In this document: one piece after another, positions 14,792 through 21,267 of the stretch | Position numbering within the stretch: position 1 is the first letter of the stretch | How the letters are laid out: each line of letters starts with the position of its first letter | From: a virus | Reading direction: 5' to 3' (one strand) | Length of the DNA: 21,413 nt | IMG/VR virus record: IMGVR_UViG_3300042314_000096 | Span: 1-21,413 of that record | Translations under genes and position numbers: made by a program | Notes under the pieces: model-generated | What the model saw: only the letters and a program-made list of their open reading frames with translations | Databases searched by the model: none | What the model was told of the DNA's origin: nothing

Positions 14792-16414
14792 TTATCTACC
14801 TGCTGTACCACCTAGCAATAATGCAGGTGCTACTTGATTTGGATAGTAGGTTAATCCTACGTCTGTTACTGGAGTTCCAGCACCACCTAATATACTTGTG
14901 TTATCTGGTACTCCGTTTTCATCATCGTATTCAGCTTCTTCTTTACCATCTTCATCTTCGCCGTATTCTTCGTGCGTAGGTATCATACTAGGTTCTAAAT
15001 CTCTGCTCAGTACTTGGTCATTGTTTTCTTGCATCAATGCTTTTAACTGACCATCTTGAATAGTATTGATGAACACTTGCTCGTATTCTGGTATGTCTTC
15101 AGCAGGTGATAATAATGCAATAATTTCTTTTGTAATCAATGATTTAACTATCTCATTATCACCAGCTAACTCATTAGCAGATTTAATCAATGCCATACGA
15201 TAGTTAGTGTCGTGCGCTTCATAGTCAGTGTTGTAATGCACTTCGCCAGCCCAACGTTGATCCATAAAACGTGCGGCATAAGTGTAAATCATTTCTTCTG
15301 TAACTTCCATCAGTCTAGCTTTACTCTTTGCTAATCTGTGTAGTTGTTTGCGTTCTTCGATGATAGCAACGCCTGACGCAATTTGGTTCTTACTTGTACG
15401 TAAGCCACCTAGTCCAGTCAATGCTTCTATCTGTTCTAATATATTATCTTGTGTTCTAATGATTGCGTCTACGTCACCAGTATCAATTGCGATAGCTTCA
15501 ATCTGTCCTTCATTAGCACGAACAATAGCGCCAGCGTGAACTGGTACACTAATACCTTTATCTGCACGAATGATGGTATGTGCGAATTGTAGTGCTGTAT
15601 ACTTCTCGCATTCTAGTTTATAATATTCTTTTTGTGCGTCACTTGCACTATCAATATCACTTACGCCACATTCCATTGTTCTAGGATCTCTGCGACCATA
15701 TGCTATGAATACTGGTAAGCTCATACCAGGCGGATACATACCTTCGCCTATGCGCTCTGCAGGTTGATTTTCTTTGCCAGGACCTTTTTCTACTTTATAA
15801 CTATGCCAATAGCTTGGAGTTACTGCATCACCTAAATAATAGCATTTGATATAGTAACAATCTTCTTCTTCCATCTCTTTAATCTTAACGTACTTTAATA
15901 GTGGTCTGCCGCCGTAGTAGTCAAACTCCCAGTCCCATACATCTAACGGACTGATTGCACATACGTAAGGCCTACCTAAGTTACCTTCGCTTTGTTGCGG
16001 CATATCCACGGCAACCCAACAATGTCCGAAGATACTTGTTAAATCGCCTACACCTTCCATAAAGCCATTCATACTGCGATTGGTTAAATCACTGTCTAAC
16101 TGAAACAAATCAATCCATTCATTATTCTCAGGAGCGATGTGTTTACCTTGTGGTGTACAAAATTGTAAATTGCGTTTAATGCCTGGCTCGAACAATACAT
16201 CATTGATGGTATCAACAATATAACGACAGATAGGCTGTGCTACTGTGTTAGCTACCAAATCCAAATAAAGTGTACTATCTTCGCTAGGTCTTTTCTTGCG
16301 TACCGCTTGCTTGAAGGTAATACCGCCAAGATATGCGTATTGGTACGATAACATCTGCAAATAGATATTATCATACACGGGATTGCGTTTTAATAAGTCG
16401 CGGTTATTGTGCAT
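14792..16414 (-). CDS. Portal protein
   Basis: A 540-residue protein with the length and slot of a phage portal. The N-terminus 'NPVYDNIYLQMLSYQYAYLGG...KRPSEDSTLYLDLVANTVAQPICRYIVDTINDVLFEPG' and 'SPLDVWDWEFDYYGGRPLLKYVKI' follow the pattern of DUF4055-like portals. A later stretch ('DAQKEYYKLECEKYTALQFAHTIIRADKGI', 'NEGQIEAIAIDTGDVDAIIRTQDNILEQIEALTGL') fits the stem-crown region. The C-terminus is acidic and Gly-rich. Portals form the dodecameric DNA gate at the capsid vertex. AAAGAGAC before the ATG is a fair ribosome site. The gene follows a 63-base gap with the strongest promoter-like motif. Confidence 0.88.
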   Translation of the reverse strand: MHNNRDLLKRNPVYDNIYLQMLSYQYAYLGGITFKQAVRKKRPSEDSTLYLDLVANTVAQPICRYIVDTINDVLFEPGIKRNLQFCTPQGKHIAPENNEWIDLFQLDSDLTNRSMNGFMEGVGDLTSIFGHCWVAVDMPQQSEGNLGRPYVCAISPLDVWDWEFDYYGGRPLLKYVKIKEMEEEDCYYIKCYYLGDAVTPSYWHSYKVEKGPGKENQPAERIGEGMYPPGMSLPVFIAYGRRDPRTMECGVSDIDSASDAQKEYYKLECEKYTALQFAHTIIRADKGISVPVHAGAIVRANEGQIEAIAIDTGDVDAIIRTQDNILEQIEALTGLGGLRTSKNQIASGVAIIEERKQLHRLAKSKARLMEVTEEMIYTYAARFMDQRWAGEVHYNTDYEAHDTNYRMALIKSANELAGDNEIVKSLITKEIIALLSPAEDIPEYEQVFINTIQDGQLKALMQENNDQVLSRDLEPSMIPTHEEYGEDEDGKEEAEYDDENGVPDNTSILGGAGTPVTDVGLTYYPNQVAPALLLGGTAGR

Positions 16415-16454
16415 TGTTTTTTGTCTCTTTATGTTGCCGGGGCGAAAATCGTTG

Positions 16455-16479
16455 ATTTATGCATAATGTATTTATGCTT
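16455..16479 (-). promoter_or_regulatory. Late-promoter-like motif upstream of the portal gene
   Basis: The coding strand reads AAGCATAAATACATTAT followed at once by GCATAAATC. The first 17 bases are identical to the copy at 1557-1573, and GCATAA-ATACA-TTATGC is a perfect 6-5-6 inverted repeat. The motif begins at the stop codon of the HNH gene. It is the best candidate promoter for the head block. Confidence 0.5.
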
Positions 16480-16918
16480 AAGGTTTTAGTTTGCACTTAT
16501 CACCGTGAAATCTTGCATAGCTATTGTTCGGCATTGAGCGACTGCAATGAACGCAAGTTGTACGTGGTTGTTTTTTACCAGTCATACCATAAGTCACACC
16601 ACCCCAAGGGTTATGACGACCTTTACTAATCATATCATCAGTGTTTTGTTGATGAGTGCCTAAACTTAAATGTTTAGGATTACAACAAATAGGATTATCA
16701 CAACTATGCAATACTAATAAACCATTAGGTATTTTACTATTGTGTTCTTCATAGCTTACACGGTGAGTAGTACGCATCTTTTTACCATCACGTATCATAC
16801 CATAACCAATGTTGTTCTTACCACCTTGAAATTCCCAACAGTCAGTAATTTCATTGACTATAATTTTATCTAATAGTCGTTCTAGTAATGTGCCACTATC
16901 GCCTACATATCTACCCAT
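16478..16918 (-). CDS. HNH endonuclease (homing type)
   Basis: A 146-residue protein with the layout of small phage HNH homing enzymes. 'TDCWEFQGGKNNIGYGMIRDGKKMRTTHRVSYE' at residues 25-57 is the characteristic lead-in. 'VLHSCDNPICCNPKHLSLGTHQQNTDDMISKGR' at 69-101 is the HNH_3 core with His71, Asn80 and His83. A C-terminal CxxC...H...C set (122-142) could bind zinc. These enzymes cut DNA to spread their own gene; HNH proteins beside terminase can also aid packaging in some phages, but the sequence here favours the homing type. It starts one base after the terminase stop, so it is read with the terminase transcript. Confidence 0.88.
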   Translation of the reverse strand: MGRYVGDSGTLLERLLDKIIVNEITDCWEFQGGKNNIGYGMIRDGKKMRTTHRVSYEEHNSKIPNGLLVLHSCDNPICCNPKHLSLGTHQQNTDDMISKGRHNPWGGVTYGMTGKKQPRTTCVHCSRSMPNNSYARFHGDKCKLKP

Positions 16919-16919
16919 A

Positions 16920-18359
16920 TTAATTCCACACCTGATAATCTTCTACTGCATCACCATTCATAATCTCTTCCCAACTTGGACCGCCTGGATACAATGGACT
17001 CTCAGGCATATGCTCTAAACCCGGAGTGTTTTGTCTACTATACTTCACATCAGTGTTAATATACTCTTGTATGCCTAATACATTTTCGTGTTGAATAGGA
17101 AATAAGTTATGAATTCCATAGCGTATGCAATCGCCTAGTCCGTCAATGTGTGCGTATCTACTCTCACTGTACTTGACTAACTTCTTGCGACTACCATCTT
17201 CAAAATGGTATGTCTGCATAGCTTCTAATAAAAACTTATCATCAGGACTTATAATTAATCCACCACGATTGATAAACGCATTGCTTGTATTGTCTGTATC
17301 TGTAATCAATGGATTGCTTTTACGTGTATTCACAATCGTAAAGCCATACTTCTCTAAAATAATCCTATCTGTAACGCCGAATGGACTTGTTGTATCTCTA
17401 TTCACTTGCGTTCCACTCATATCGATAATGCTATTGATTCTACGTTTAGGAAAATCTTGTCGAATAGCGTCTGCAATGCCTTCAGTACTGCAATCTGGTA
17501 TCGCATAACTTTTTAATATCTCTATCGTACCATCTTTGTGACCAGATTTCTTTACTTGTGCAACAGTAGCGCACATAACCCTTTTATTAAAATCGTGGAA
17601 TGTGTATAAATCACCACCAAAATCTTTAACTTCACGTGTATATTTGTGCTTATCCCAAGTGTAGAAGAACGCATCACTAACACTTTCCCATTGGCACATA
17701 TAATCCTGATTGAATTTTAGTGGACTGATGATCCGTTTCTGCTCATCGATAAAATCTTTATTGCCACTACGCATTTGTAGATAGTTGTAATGACGAACAA
17801 CGTACTTGTCTGTGTTCTCTAATGCTAACGTAAACAAATCGTGCAATGGACCAGTACCATTTGGTGTACTAATCACAATCAATCGACCTTGCGTATCAGC
17901 TTGACCAACACGCGGTCTTAATCGATTAGTAATCTCTTGTAATGTATCTTGTGTGTACAATGCCGCTTCATCAGCTACCCACACGCCTACGTTTAAACCA
18001 CGTAAGTTCTCACGTTGCTCTGCGCTCTTACAACGTATGAACACGCCGTTAGGAAACTTAATTGTAAGCTCACTGTTGTTGATATCTTTACCATCAATTA
18101 ATCCAAAGTGATTCATACAGCTATGCTTCAATGGCTCCCATATAAGTGATTTAATCATCTGACCAGTTGGTGCTGAATAGATTATGTCTTTGCCTTTGTG
18201 ATAACGTGGATCACTTGCGAACAACGGCAGTGCAATAGCCGCAAGAAACGTTTTCCCACTGCCGACAGGAACAATGTCTACGCAGTGCTTATCAGTAGTG
18301 AGCCAGTCACGTAATATTGTGTTTTGCTCACCATACAGTGGGATCTCTATGTTGTTCAT
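16920..18359 (-). CDS. Terminase large subunit
   Basis: A 479-residue packaging motor. Walker A is VPVGSGKT at residues 30-37. Walker B with its catalytic Glu is VGVWVADE at 124-131. The coupling motif STPNGTG lies at 164-170. The C-terminal RNase H-like nuclease shows acidic residues Asp256 ('TFHDFNKR'), Asp313 ('IIDMSG') and Asp406/Asp410 ('HIDGLGDC'). The protein powers ATP-driven DNA entry through the portal and cuts concatemers. The ATG overlaps the small subunit stop (ATGA) with little ribosome site, so the two are coupled. The type of DNA end cannot be told from this sequence. Confidence 0.95.
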   Translation of the reverse strand: MNNIEIPLYGEQNTILRDWLTTDKHCVDIVPVGSGKTFLAAIALPLFASDPRYHKGKDIIYSAPTGQMIKSLIWEPLKHSCMNHFGLIDGKDINNSELTIKFPNGVFIRCKSAEQRENLRGLNVGVWVADEAALYTQDTLQEITNRLRPRVGQADTQGRLIVISTPNGTGPLHDLFTLALENTDKYVVRHYNYLQMRSGNKDFIDEQKRIISPLKFNQDYMCQWESVSDAFFYTWDKHKYTREVKDFGGDLYTFHDFNKRVMCATVAQVKKSGHKDGTIEILKSYAIPDCSTEGIADAIRQDFPKRRINSIIDMSGTQVNRDTTSPFGVTDRIILEKYGFTIVNTRKSNPLITDTDNTSNAFINRGGLIISPDDKFLLEAMQTYHFEDGSRKKLVKYSESRYAHIDGLGDCIRYGIHNLFPIQHENVLGIQEYINTDVKYSRQNTPGLEHMPESPLYPGGPSWEEIMNGDAVEDYQVWN

Positions 18360-18712
18360 TTAGTCGATATAATCTTTGGTAAGTTAGTTTGCCAATCACT
18401 TAACTCAATAGCAGGAAAGTTAAAGTTGTTGTGCATACTCTGACCAAGCGTAGTCACATCGATCTCTTGCTTATCTGCTACAACCTTATTCAGTATCATA
18501 CTCTGGTATTTTTGCAGTAAATGTTTATCATCGCCCATTCTAGCATTGTGATAATCTTCTGCAAATCCTTCTGCAAAAGGTTTGTCTTTGTTCTCAATAG
18601 CTTGCAATATGGTCATTGCACTAAGCTTTTGCACTGAACCCTTTTTGCGACCACCACCTGGTCTAGCTCCGCCACGTTTTGCTTTTGGCTTTTCTATGTT
18701 TTCATCAGTCAT
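18356..18712 (-). CDS. Terminase small subunit-like protein
   Basis: A 118-residue protein directly upstream of the large subunit. It opens with a basic 'KPKAKRGGARPGGGRKKGSVQKLS' tract, common in phage small terminases. A helical middle follows ('AMTILQAIENKDKPFAEGFAEDYHNARMGDDKHLLQKYQSMILNKVV'). Small subunits recognise the packaging site on DNA and stimulate the large subunit. Position and N-terminus support the call, but no full family signature is seen. GAAGGATTATTAG precedes the ATG within the end of the previous gene. Confidence 0.75.
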   Translation of the reverse strand: MTDENIEKPKAKRGGARPGGGRKKGSVQKLSAMTILQAIENKDKPFAEGFAEDYHNARMGDDKHLLQKYQSMILNKVVADKQEIDVTTLGQSMHNNFNFPAIELSDWQTNLPKIISTK

Positions 18713-19013
18713 CTAATAATCCTTCACTACGTAATATGTTTCTAGCCCAAGTTAATCCTGGCGGACCACCCCATAACAGATATGCTTGCGTACCTGGTGT
18801 ATTTTGTCCAGGCTTGTAATACGTTTCTGCACGACTTAAAAAACTATAGGTACGTTTTACTGTATCTAAACTAACTTCTCGTCTGTTTGCAAATTGACTT
18901 GCACGATTTAATCCTACGGCAGTGCCACCACGATTGCTTGCGCTAACTTTCTCACGCATCGCTAGCCCACGTCTTGCGTTTGCAGCCATTGCTTCTGTTG
19001 CTCTATAACCCAT
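18705..19013 (-). CDS. Hypothetical protein with WGG motif
   Basis: A 102-residue basic protein. Residues 45-95 read 'REVSLDTVKRTYSFLSRAETYYKPGQNTPGTQAYLLWGGPPGLTWARNIL', which resembles a small conserved module (xSFLSRxExYY...AxLLWGGxxGLxWA) I associate with marine phage proteins of unknown function. GGAGAGATTAA gives a good ribosome site. It overlaps both neighbours (11 and 8 bases), so it is translated with the terminase transcript. A role near DNA packaging or prohead processing is possible but not shown. Confidence 0.72.
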   Translation of the reverse strand: MGYRATEAMAANARRGLAMREKVSASNRGGTAVGLNRASQFANRREVSLDTVKRTYSFLSRAETYYKPGQNTPGTQAYLLWGGPPGLTWARNILRSEGLLDD

Positions 19014-19188
19014 TTAATCTCTCCTTCAATAAGTTAATCACCTGTTGATAGCGATGATTACCTTTTAGTTCTTCATTGATAGACTGTATCGCTAACACTT
19101 GGTCTAGTGGACCATTCGATATCACATCTTCGATATACTTAAATCTGGTATCGCAATAACAGTGACCTAAAAACTCTTTACGTTTCAT
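19003..19188 (-). CDS. Small hypothetical protein
   Basis: A 61-residue protein ('GHCYCDTRFKYIEDVISNGPLDQVLAIQSINEEL...YQQVINLLKERLNGL'). The C-terminal half is likely helical. It has two Cys in CYC but no zinc-binding pair set. The ATG overlaps the previous stop (ATGA), and it overlaps the next gene by 11 bases. No family recognised. Confidence 0.65.
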   Translation of the reverse strand: MKRKEFLGHCYCDTRFKYIEDVISNGPLDQVLAIQSINEELKGNHRYQQVINLLKERLNGL

Positions 19189-19364
19189 TCGCCTAATCTT
19201 TTAACTATTTCTTCTTCTAATAGTATTTGCTTGCTATGACCTTCAGCTTGGTCTTTTAAATTCTTGCGTAGTTCTCTTACAATATCTTCGTGGTCATTAC
19301 GGATCATTTGCAGATATACTCTTACAATGCCTGGATTGTTTAATCGTTCACGTATTGTTAACAT
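19185..19364 (-). CDS. Small helical hypothetical protein
   Basis: A 59-residue protein ('MLTIRERLNNPGIVRVYLQM...DIVRELRKNLKDQA...ILLEEEIVKRLGE') that looks fully helical and charged. AAGGAAGAAAAAAG precedes the ATG with good spacing, and its stop overlaps the next start (ATGA). It also overlaps the previous gene's end by 17 bases in another frame. Ribosome site, coupling and amphipathic pattern support a real gene. Confidence 0.68.
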   Translation of the reverse strand: MLTIRERLNNPGIVRVYLQMIRNDHEDIVRELRKNLKDQAEGHSKQILLEEEIVKRLGE

Positions 19365-19509
19365 CTTTTTTCTTCCTTACGATAATTCGTTTTGGCTTTT
19401 GTGGTGGTGTAACAATAACTTGCACACCACTTGGCACGTCAGGCAATAGTATGTCTGCTTGTGGCTTTCTACCGAACGCTAACTTAATCTTGTCCCATAC
19501 ACTTCTCAT
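19348..19509 (-). CDS. Small basic hypothetical protein
   Basis: A 53-residue protein ('MRSVWDKIKLAFGRKPQADI...VQVIVTPPQKPKRIIVRKKKDVNNT') with a basic N-terminal helix and a Pro/Lys-rich tail. The ATG overlaps the previous stop (ATGA). It contains the ribosome site of the next small gene near its end. Unrecognised family. Confidence 0.6.
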   Translation of the reverse strand: MRSVWDKIKLAFGRKPQADILLPDVPSGVQVIVTPPQKPKRIIVRKKKDVNNT

Positions 19510-19874
19510 ATATAAACCTTTTCATAATCATCAACGTTATCTGTCTCATCAAGGCCATCGTAAAACTTGCCATCACGTTTGTCTTTGTACTTCAATGCGC
19601 CAAACACTGATAGGAACTTTTGATTCTTCTTGCCCCATTGTTGTGTTAGCTCTAAAAATCTATCACGTCCAAACATTATTTGTAGTTGCGTCTTACAATC
19701 TTCTGGACTTGGATTGATATCATTCTTTGTATCAGTCAATGTATGCATAAAGCTTATGCATTGATCGATCTCAGTCTCATTCATAAATGGAGACAACTCC
19801 GTTACCATCTTATCAAAATTCTTTATGTGACCAACATAGAATGGTTTGTCGATAATGCCTTTAAACTCGCTCAA
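19506..19874 (-). CDS. Hypothetical protein
   Basis: A 122-residue mixed helix protein ('PFYVGHIKNFDKMVTELSPFMNETEIDQCISFMHTLTDTKND', 'QLQIMFGRDRFLELTQQWGKKNQKFLSVFGALKYKDKRDGKFYDGL') with an acidic C-terminus. It overlaps both neighbours by four bases (ATGA). No motif or family recognised; the position in the pre-terminase block suggests a late or DNA-handling role, but that is inference. Confidence 0.7.
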   Translation of the reverse strand: MSEFKGIIDKPFYVGHIKNFDKMVTELSPFMNETEIDQCISFMHTLTDTKNDINPSPEDCKTQLQIMFGRDRFLELTQQWGKKNQKFLSVFGALKYKDKRDGKFYDGLDETDNVDDYEKVYI

Positions 19875-20188
19875 TGTAATGCTCCTTTAGTTATGCTATC
19901 GATGACTTGGCCTGTGTCTATGGTTACTTGACCTTTTAGTTCAGTGGTAAGACCCTGTTTATATTCTTTGAGGTATTGTTCTTGTTGCAACGCACCTAGG
20001 AACTGATGTATAGTTCTTAAGCCAAGTATCTTCATCTCAAAGATTTGTTTGTTCTCATCGCTAAGGTCATCAACGTTCATATTCATCATTGCTTCTATTG
20101 ATGTTTCAATGTCTTTAACTAGTGGGTCAACAGTGACTACTAATTGTTCGTCATCGTCTCGGTATAATTTGTATGTATATTCTATCAT
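19871..20188 (-). CDS. Hypothetical protein
   Basis: A 105-residue acidic protein, mainly helical in the middle ('DIETSIEAMMNMNVDDLSDENKQIFEMKILGLRTIHQFLGALQQEQYLKEYKQGL'), with a Thr/Val-rich end. A weak GAAG precedes the ATG. It overlaps the next gene by four bases. No family recognised. Confidence 0.68.
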   Translation of the reverse strand: MIEYTYKLYRDDDEQLVVTVDPLVKDIETSIEAMMNMNVDDLSDENKQIFEMKILGLRTIHQFLGALQQEQYLKEYKQGLTTELKGQVTIDTGQVIDSITKGALH

Positions 20189-20192
20189 TTGT

Positions 20193-20381
20193 TCATTTCT
20201 TCATTTTAGTGCAGATATCTTTACCGTTAACAGTACCGCCATATCGATAGCCTTCCCAACAGGCCGCTCCATCTGCACCTTTTTTCTTTTGATTTGGCTT
20301 ATCTCGGCTACTAGACATTCTTTCACTAGTGCCATCTCGATACATTGTTTTACCATTAACAGTCATTCGTTGTGTTGCCAT
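20193..20381 (-). CDS. Small conserved-type phage protein (GKxMYRxG motif)
   Basis: A 62-residue basic protein with 'VNGKTMYRDGTSERMSSSRDKPNQKKKGADGAACWEGYRYGGTVNGKDICTKMKK'-type features: an N-terminal GKxMYRxG motif, a Lys/Gly-rich linker, then GADGAACWEGYRYGGTxNGKDxC. The latter resembles a short module I recall from aquatic phage genomes without known function. GGAGAAG precedes the ATG, which overlaps the previous stop (TAATG). Confidence 0.72.
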   Translation of the reverse strand: MATQRMTVNGKTMYRDGTSERMSSSRDKPNQKKKGADGAACWEGYRYGGTVNGKDICTKMKK

Positions 20382-20536
20382 TATTTCTTCTCCATAGTTT
20401 TCTTAGGTTCTTTATATCCACTTGCGTGAATAGCTTGCGCTTGCTTCTCTGCATCGGCACGATTTAAATATGGCTTGCCAGTATCACCGTAACGATACAT
20501 TCTTTGGCCTTTAATCATCACTACTTGTATTGGCAT
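20381..20536 (-). CDS. Small hypothetical protein with MYRxG motif
   Basis: A 51-residue basic protein starting MPIQVVMIKGQRMYRYGDTG, then 'PYLNRADAEKQAQAIHASGYKEP'. The N-terminal KGQRMYRYG is a variant of the motif that opens the neighbouring 62-aa protein, so the two may share an N-terminal domain. AAGGATATATCAA is a good ribosome site, and the stop overlaps the next ATG (TAATG). The start lies inside the end of the zinc-finger-like gene. Confidence 0.7.
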   Translation of the reverse strand: MPIQVVMIKGQRMYRYGDTGKPYLNRADAEKQAQAIHASGYKEPKKTMEKK

Positions 20537-20756
20537 TTGATATATCCTTCTTCTTAATACTATTTAGTTCTTTGCACGTGGTCTTATGCTTTATTACACT
20601 GTTAGCAAACTTCAATGTTGTATTACAGTGTTGGCATTTCCACGATGCAAATTCCCATTCACTAAGTCTTACATTATATTTTAATATAAGACTTGTTTTT
20701 ATTGGTGTGTTAACCAATTTGTGTTGTAGATATAGTTGACGTGGATTGTATTTCAT
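20511..20756 (-). CDS. Small protein with zinc-finger-like CxxC...H...C motif
   Basis: An 81-residue protein from ATG 20756 (an in-frame TTG at 20759 is less likely). Residues ~40-60 contain CQHCNTTLKFANSVIKHKTTC, a CxxC-HxxxxC set that could bind one zinc. A basic C-terminus follows. No clear ribosome site is present; the start lies 47 bases inside the upstream gene in another frame, so coupling is possible. A small DNA-binding protein is one option. Confidence 0.55.
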   Translation of the reverse strand: MKYNPRQLYLQHKLVNTPIKTSLILKYNVRLSEWEFASWKCQHCNTTLKFANSVIKHKTTCKELNSIKKKDISNANTSSDD

Positions 20757-21084
20757 CAACTATATATCGTTCTAACAATTCCTTACGTCTGTACCAACTT
20801 TTACGCATATTGTCTTTATGCTCTTGTGACTTAGGCACTCCTAATTTTGCTTCACGCATCTTTTGTTTTTGCTCTGGAGTTTTTGGCACTCCACTACAAG
20901 CTTTGCGAATGCCTTCAGTAACATTGTGTAATGCTTCTGGCGCAAACGGACCAGTGCCACGAATCCAAGGGCCAAATCCTTCAATGACTTTATCACTAGG
21001 TTCTACACCTAACTCAAATCTTTTGATATATTTTTTGCCTTGTGTATCGTATCTGTGATATCTTGTGTACTTTTTTTGTTTCAT
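20710..21084 (-). CDS. NUMOD3-like protein without a visible nuclease domain
   Basis: A 124-residue basic protein. Residues ~64-96 carry two copies of the NUMOD3-type DNA-binding motif (SGVPKTPEQKQKMREAKLG and GVPKSQEHKDNMRKS), found at the C-terminus of GIY-YIG and HNH homing endonucleases. No GIY, YIG or HNH catalytic motif is present. The N-terminus 'YHRYDTQGKKYIKRFELGVEPSDKVIEGFGPWIRGTGPFAPEALHNV' is polar and not recognised. It may be a remnant or a stand-alone DNA-binding protein. Start ATG 21084 lies downstream of promoter-like elements and a repeat-rich gap; no good ribosome site is visible. Confidence 0.7.
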   Translation of the reverse strand: MKQKKYTRYHRYDTQGKKYIKRFELGVEPSDKVIEGFGPWIRGTGPFAPEALHNVTEGIRKACSGVPKTPEQKQKMREAKLGVPKSQEHKDNMRKSWYRRKELLERYIVDEIQSTSTISTTQIG

Positions 21085-21090
21085 AATATT

Positions 21091-21113
21091 ATTTATTTTC
21101 TATAATGTATTTG
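21091..21113 (-). promoter_or_regulatory. Degenerate late-promoter-like elements
   Basis: The coding strand has CAAATACATTATAG and then AAAATAAATAAT shortly before the ATG at 21084. The CATTAT end matches the strong copies but the ATAAATA core is shifted. This is the weakest member of the set. Confidence 0.28.
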
Positions 21114-21156
21114 GTTATTTTTGTTTGTTAACCATTTTATAATCTATCTACTAGCA

Positions 21157-21264
21157 ATAACTGCGTAAAAATAACTGCGTAAAACCGCCAAAATGCTATG
21201 GATGAAAAAAATGCTTTTTATTTTTTTTCTATGCCAGCGACTCCACTCGGATTACGCAGTTATT
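21157..21264. repeat. Tandem 14-bp repeat with a distant inverted copy
   Basis: Two exact tandem copies of ATAACTGCGTAAAA lie at 21157-21170 and 21171-21184. The inverted sequence TTACGCAGTTATT is at 21252-21264, about 67 bases on. Either tandem copy could pair with the inverted copy over 13 bp. The interval between them is A/T-rich with no gene I accept. Three copies of a ~13-base word in a gap without genes suggest an operator, iteron or structured RNA. Confidence 0.7.
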
Positions 21265-21267
21265 TCC

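Noticed and set aside
14784-14801. 6-bp hairpin spanning the portal stop as a terminator
   Set aside because: The stem is short and A/T-rich and is not followed by a U-tract on the minus strand.
21085-21267. tRNA gene in the largest gap
   Set aside because: No cloverleaf with T-loop or anticodon arm can be traced by eye on either strand; a dedicated tRNA scan was not possible.
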